Source: Desulfobacteraceae bacterium (lineage in GTDB: Bacteria > Desulfobacterota > DSM-4660 > Desulfatiglandales > Desulfatiglandaceae). Taken from it: a DNA stretch of 6,456 bases. The position numbers and the translations under genes are program-made. Below are positions 5,494-6,456 of the stretch, one piece after another (the first letter of the stretch is position 1; each line of letters begins with the position of its first letter). The stretch lies in NCBI GenBank assembly GCA_030612945.1, contig JAUWMY010000153.1:1-6456 (forward strand), in the 5' to 3' direction. The notes under the pieces are model-generated. The model was not told where the DNA came from and searched no databases. It saw nothing but the letters and a program-made list of their open reading frames with translations.

Positions 5494-5900
5494 AAATAAA
5501 TACACAAACAGCACGAAAACCGCGCATTGAAATGCTACCCCTTATTGATATTGTTTTCCTCCTCCTCGTGTTTTTTATCTATGCCATGCTTTCCATGGCC
5601 GTGCACCGCGGTTTACCTGTTGAGCTCCCCACCTCCACTACTGCCAAAATCGACAAACATCTGGTGCTGTCAGTGTCTGTAAAGTCGGATGGTACTATTT
5701 ACGTGGATAAAGAAGAAGTCCCCCTGGATTCTCTATCAGAGACCTTGAAAAGAAGGGCTCAATCTGGCAAAGAATCCGGCGTTTTACTTTTTGGCGATCG
5801 CAACCTTCCATACCAGAGGCTATTTCGTGTCCTGGATGAGATCAGGAAGGCAGGACTTCACAGGATTTCCCTCCAGGCAGAGGTAGATCAGCAGCCATGA
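5490..5900 (+). CDS. exbD: ExbD/TolR-family TonB energy-transducing protein
   Basis: This is the second motor subunit, with one membrane helix and a periplasmic domain. A basic N-terminus (RKPR, 9-12) is followed by EMLPLIDIVFLLLVFFIY (14-31); D20 in the helix is the proton-relay aspartate of this family. The periplasmic part (about 40-136) has the usual ExbD pattern VSVKSDGTIYVDKEEV and ends near VLDEIRKAGLHRISLQAE. At 136 residues it is of normal length (E. coli ExbD 141). It starts in the ATGA shared with the exbB stop and ends in an ATGA shared with tonB, so stoichiometric coupled translation is likely. Confidence 0.92.
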   Translation: MKINTQTARKPRIEMLPLIDIVFLLLVFFIYAMLSMAVHRGLPVELPTSTTAKIDKHLVLSVSVKSDGTIYVDKEEVPLDSLSETLKRRAQSGKESGVLLFGDRNLPYQRLFRVLDEIRKAGLHRISLQAEVDQQP

Positions 5901-6456
5901 AACGGCTTTTACTCGCTGCGGGACTGGCCCTTACAATACATGGAATTCTTCTGGGAGCAGAGCCTGGCTGGATCAAGAAAAAAGTCCTCCACAAACCCAG
6001 ACCTCGCGTTGTGACCCTGACTCTTTCCTACTATGAACCGGAAAGGCCGCAAGTGAAACCTGCCTTAGAGAGGCAAAAAATTTATCCAAAAGAGACTGCC
6101 CCTGTTGTTAAAAAAAAGGAACGAAAGCATATTCCCAGGCAAAAGCCCCCCAGAAAAAGCCCACAACCCCAAAAAAGAATCCCGAAACCCAAAAAGGTCT
6201 TAGCGCCTCAAAAACCGGCAAAGGCATTCACTCAATTTAAGAAAGAAAATGTCCCCCGGGTGACTTATAGCGCACCTCCCCCTTCAAAACCAGAACCCTT
6301 TACAGAACCAGAACAACCCGAGATCATAGAAGAGCTTTTTGAACCCCGGGAGGACTTTACTGAGGAAATTTTCGAGAAAAAGGGGGTTGAGGAGAAAACC
6401 CACATTGCCTCAATACCACCAGCGCAGGTTTTACGTGAGGCAAGGCCTATGTATCG
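5897..6456 (+). CDS. tonB: TonB energy transducer, cut by the right window edge
   Basis: It spans the periplasm and passes motor energy to an outer-membrane receptor. ATG 5897 overlaps the exbD stop (ATGA); the frame stays open to the edge, giving 186 codons plus two bases. Residues 4-20 are a single hydrophobic anchor directly after MKR, with H15 in TIHG corresponding to the functional histidine in the E. coli TonB anchor (CIHG). Residues 33-110 are a Lys/Arg-Pro linker (KPRPR, RQKPPRKSPQPQ, PKPKK), and 127-167 are proline- and glutamate-rich (PEPFTEPEQPE). The last residues EARPMY match the opening of the TonB C-terminal domain, where Y-R-x-NPPP-x-YP usually follows. The receptor-binding domain is off the window, so intactness cannot be judged. 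B12 is the likely cargo given the operon. Confidence 0.88.
   Translation, partial: MKRLLLAAGLALTIHGILLGAEPGWIKKKVLHKPRPRVVTLTLSYYEPERPQVKPALERQKIYPKETAPVVKKKERKHIPRQKPPRKSPQPQKRIPKPKKVLAPQKPAKAFTQFKKENVPRVTYSAPPPSKPEPFTEPEQPEIIEELFEPREDFTEEIFEKKGVEEKTHIASIPPAQVLREARPMY

Noticed and set aside
5257..5514. Minus-strand ORF over the end of exbB
   Set aside because: Antisense shadow of exbB membrane helix 3 and the exbB/exbD junction.

Overview
The window reads as chromosomal DNA of a Gram-negative, outer-membrane bacterium: it carries a periplasmic polysaccharide-export protein, a TonB-ExbB-ExbD energy system and a periplasmic cobalamin-binding protein. The repeat-laden intergenic DNA (short 7-, 8- and 9-bp degenerate arrays, GTAAAAAGTC-type palindromes) together with the gene order resembles Desulfobacterota (former Deltaproteobacteria). 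That taxonomic guess is inference from style, not from a marker gene.

Layout. Positions 1-175 are non-coding: a rho-independent terminator for a + strand transcript entering from the left, set among two 7-bp arrays and one 9-bp array. Positions 176-733 (minus strand) encode a short Wza-type polysaccharide export protein. Positions 734-1591 are a long non-coding stretch with a second 9-bp array, GC-rich palindromes, a CAAATG/TCAAA low-complexity patch and a 136-bp element with terminal inverted repeats. From about 1592 a sigma70-like promoter, a well-formed cobalamin (B12) riboswitch and its intrinsic terminator (to about 1890) form the control region of everything to the right.

The right-hand operon, all on the + strand, is btuF-btuC-btuD-exbB-exbD-tonB (2092 to the window edge). 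btuF/btuC, btuC/btuD, exbB/exbD and exbD/tonB overlap, and btuD/exbB are 14 nt apart, so it is one translationally coupled unit. BtuF binds B12 in the periplasm, BtuC is the inner-membrane permease and BtuD the ATPase. ExbB-ExbD-TonB would energise an outer-membrane B12 receptor (BtuB type). No receptor gene lies in the window; tonB runs off the right edge just where its C-terminal domain starts.

No wholly new system is evident. The points most worth a second look are the dedicated TonB motor inside a riboswitch-controlled B12 operon, the roughly 200-nt repeat-bearing leader between riboswitch terminator and btuF, the MITE-like element, and the different short-period arrays packed into the intergenic DNA.
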